In this document: piece by piece, positions 5,812 through 6,611 of the stretch
Position numbering within the stretch: the stretch's first letter is position 1
Layout of the letters: every line of letters starts with the position of its first letter
Assembly: GCA_044425705.1 (NCBI GenBank)
Contig: JAWXVD010000162.1
Coordinates: 1-6,611 of the forward strand
Direction of reading: 5' to 3'
DNA: 6,611 bases
Source of the DNA: JAWXVD01 sp044425705
Lineage (GTDB): Bacteria > Bacillota > Clostridia > Lachnospirales > Lachnospiraceae
Translations under genes and position numbers: made by a program
The notes under the pieces: model-generated
What the model was told of the DNA's origin: nothing
Database searches by the model: none
What the model saw: only the letters and a program-made list of their open reading frames with translations

Positions 5812-6138
5812 TCATCTTAAAAAAACGTAGTAGTTCCCCATTTTCCATTCAATAAAAAGATATTGTTTTTTATTAATTGTCTTTAATATATAGGCAGAAG
5901 CCGTTGACTTTTTACAGTCTAACAAAAATCCTTTTGTCCATTTATCTTCCCATACTTCATCATTATAAACTCTATGTGCTATTCCGTTTGCATGAAATGT
6001 AATTTGTTTTAGCCACAATTCATTACATATACAATTCGGAGAAAAGCTGTCAATATCATCTCTTTGACCAATCTCATTAAGTTGATAGTGCTTATTAGAT
6101 GTTTTTTTCAAAACGCAAATATAAGGATTTTGACGGAT
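5812..6138 (-). pseudogene. C-terminal fragment resembling the terminal domain of clostridial BlaR1-like/regulatory proteins
   Basis: The frame is open from just after a TAA (6139-6141) to a TGA at 5812. It has no ATG; the best start is a TTG at 6111 with no ribosome site, and similarity appears to extend upstream of it ('YICVLKKTSNKHYQLNEIG'). The readable domain has EIGQRDDIDSFSP, LWLKQITFHANG, WEDKWTKGFLLD, and QYLFIEWKMGNYYVFLR at the end. I have seen this order, with a 'G..P.YYV' stretch between EWKMGNY and YVF, at the C-terminus of proteins annotated as BlaR1-like or other regulators in clostridia. The family name is from memory. Here the G..P stretch is absent. It is most likely a dead remnant cut off at its 5' end, not a working 99-residue protein. 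Confidence 0.5.
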
Positions 6139-6216
6139 TTATTCCGCTATTTTCTTTGAGAGACAAACCAACGTCTCAACGTGTTCTTCGTTCTCCAAAC
6201 ACAAATTACTTATTTC

Positions 6217-6611
6217 TTATTCTTCTAGCAGTTTTTTCAATTCCTCTTTACTCGGTAGTACTGTTTGATACTTACTTGCAAAAATCTGATTATTATCTTC
6301 TGGTAGCTTGACTTCTCTATCATAATAGTTAACATACATCTGCATCTGTCCAATATCTTGATGCTTTAATTCCCCTATTTTTAGATCAAATAAAACAAAG
6401 CTCCTTAACAAACGATTATAGAACACTAAATCCACTTTGAAATGTTCTTCGTCAAAAGTAAATCTTTCTTGTCTACCAACAAAGGTAAACCCTGTTCCAA
6501 GCTCCAGTAAAAACGTTTGTAAGTGATTGATAAGTCTCGTCTCTAGCTCAGACTCTGAATACGTGCTTAATTCTTCCAGCCCCATAAATTCAAGTACATA
6601 CGGATCTTTTA
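6217..6611 (-). CDS. YhcG/DUF1016-family PDDEXK nuclease, C-terminal part (5' end beyond window)
   Basis: The frame is open at the right edge and reads KDPYVLEFMGLEELSTYSES before the catalytic domain, so the internal ATG at 6585 is not the true start. The N-terminal DUF1016 half lies outside. The nuclease core is clear: ETRLINHLQTFLLELG with its Glu, FTFVGRQERF, VDLVFYN with the active-site Asp, VLFDLKIG (the D-x-K of PDDEXK) and HQDIGQMQMYVNYYDRE. These proteins are predicted DNA nucleases common on mobile elements and near restriction systems. After DREVKLP the sequence jumps to EDNNQIFASKYQTVLPSKEE. Relatives as I remember them have some 25 extra residues here, including a 'PTIGILLCK' strand and a second 'LPE'. 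The catalytic residues remain, but the fold may be damaged. Confidence 0.88.
   Translation of the reverse strand, partial: KDPYVLEFMGLEELSTYSESELETRLINHLQTFLLELGTGFTFVGRQERFTFDEEHFKVDLVFYNRLLRSFVLFDLKIGELKHQDIGQMQMYVNYYDREVKLPEDNNQIFASKYQTVLPSKEELKKLLEE

Noticed and set aside
6134..6179. Short hairpins after the YhcG stop (TTGAGAGAC/GTCTCAA and CGGA/TCCG) as terminators
   Set aside because: The stems are only 4-7 bp with a bulge and no proper U tract follows on the minus strand.

Overview
The window is AT-rich (by eye about one third G+C). It has strong AGGAGG-type ribosome binding sites, TTGACA/TATAAT promoters and protein families typical of Bacillota, most likely a gut-type clostridium or relative. 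Genus cannot be fixed from the sequence. Every gene I accept lies on the minus strand, so transcription runs from high to low coordinates. There is no rRNA, tRNA, CRISPR array or intact insertion sequence. The patchwork of small defence- and toxin-like genes, remnants and small regulators suggests an accessory or genomic-island segment.

From the upstream (right) end: (1) the 3' end of a YhcG/DUF1016-type PDDEXK nuclease gene (6217-6611) that enters the window already open and seems to lack a short internal block. (2) A C-terminal gene fragment (5812-6138) with no proper start. (3) A consensus promoter (5668-5696) driving a roughly 170-nt structured leader that ends in a 13-bp hairpin with a GUAA loop. 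(4) A 211-residue protein resembling the PBECR4 family of toxin-type nucleases (4856-5491). (5) An Imm-5-like putative immunity protein (4356-4757), also apparently shortened internally. (6) A tight cluster of a 48-codon membrane-protein ORF or remnant, a 66-residue XRE/Cro regulator and a 112-residue four-helix membrane protein (3648-4340).

Further left are (7) a class II Fic AMP-transferase (2407-3459) with its own promoter, overlapped by one base by a gene for a membrane-anchored protein of unknown function (1880-2407), and (8) a MarR-MATE drug-efflux operon in mepR-mepA order (1-1640). The MATE gene runs off the left edge. The MarR promoter sits inside a 46-bp near-perfect palindrome, the obvious autorepressor operator.

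The most interesting stretch is 4356-5700: promoter, folded RNA leader, nuclease-like ORF and immunity-like ORF. It could be an RNA-controlled toxin/immunity locus. Only the layout and the fold are seen directly; function is inferred. A second theme is that three genes at the right end each look short by an internal block next to a short repeat, as expected of slippage or recombination deletions in decaying accessory DNA.
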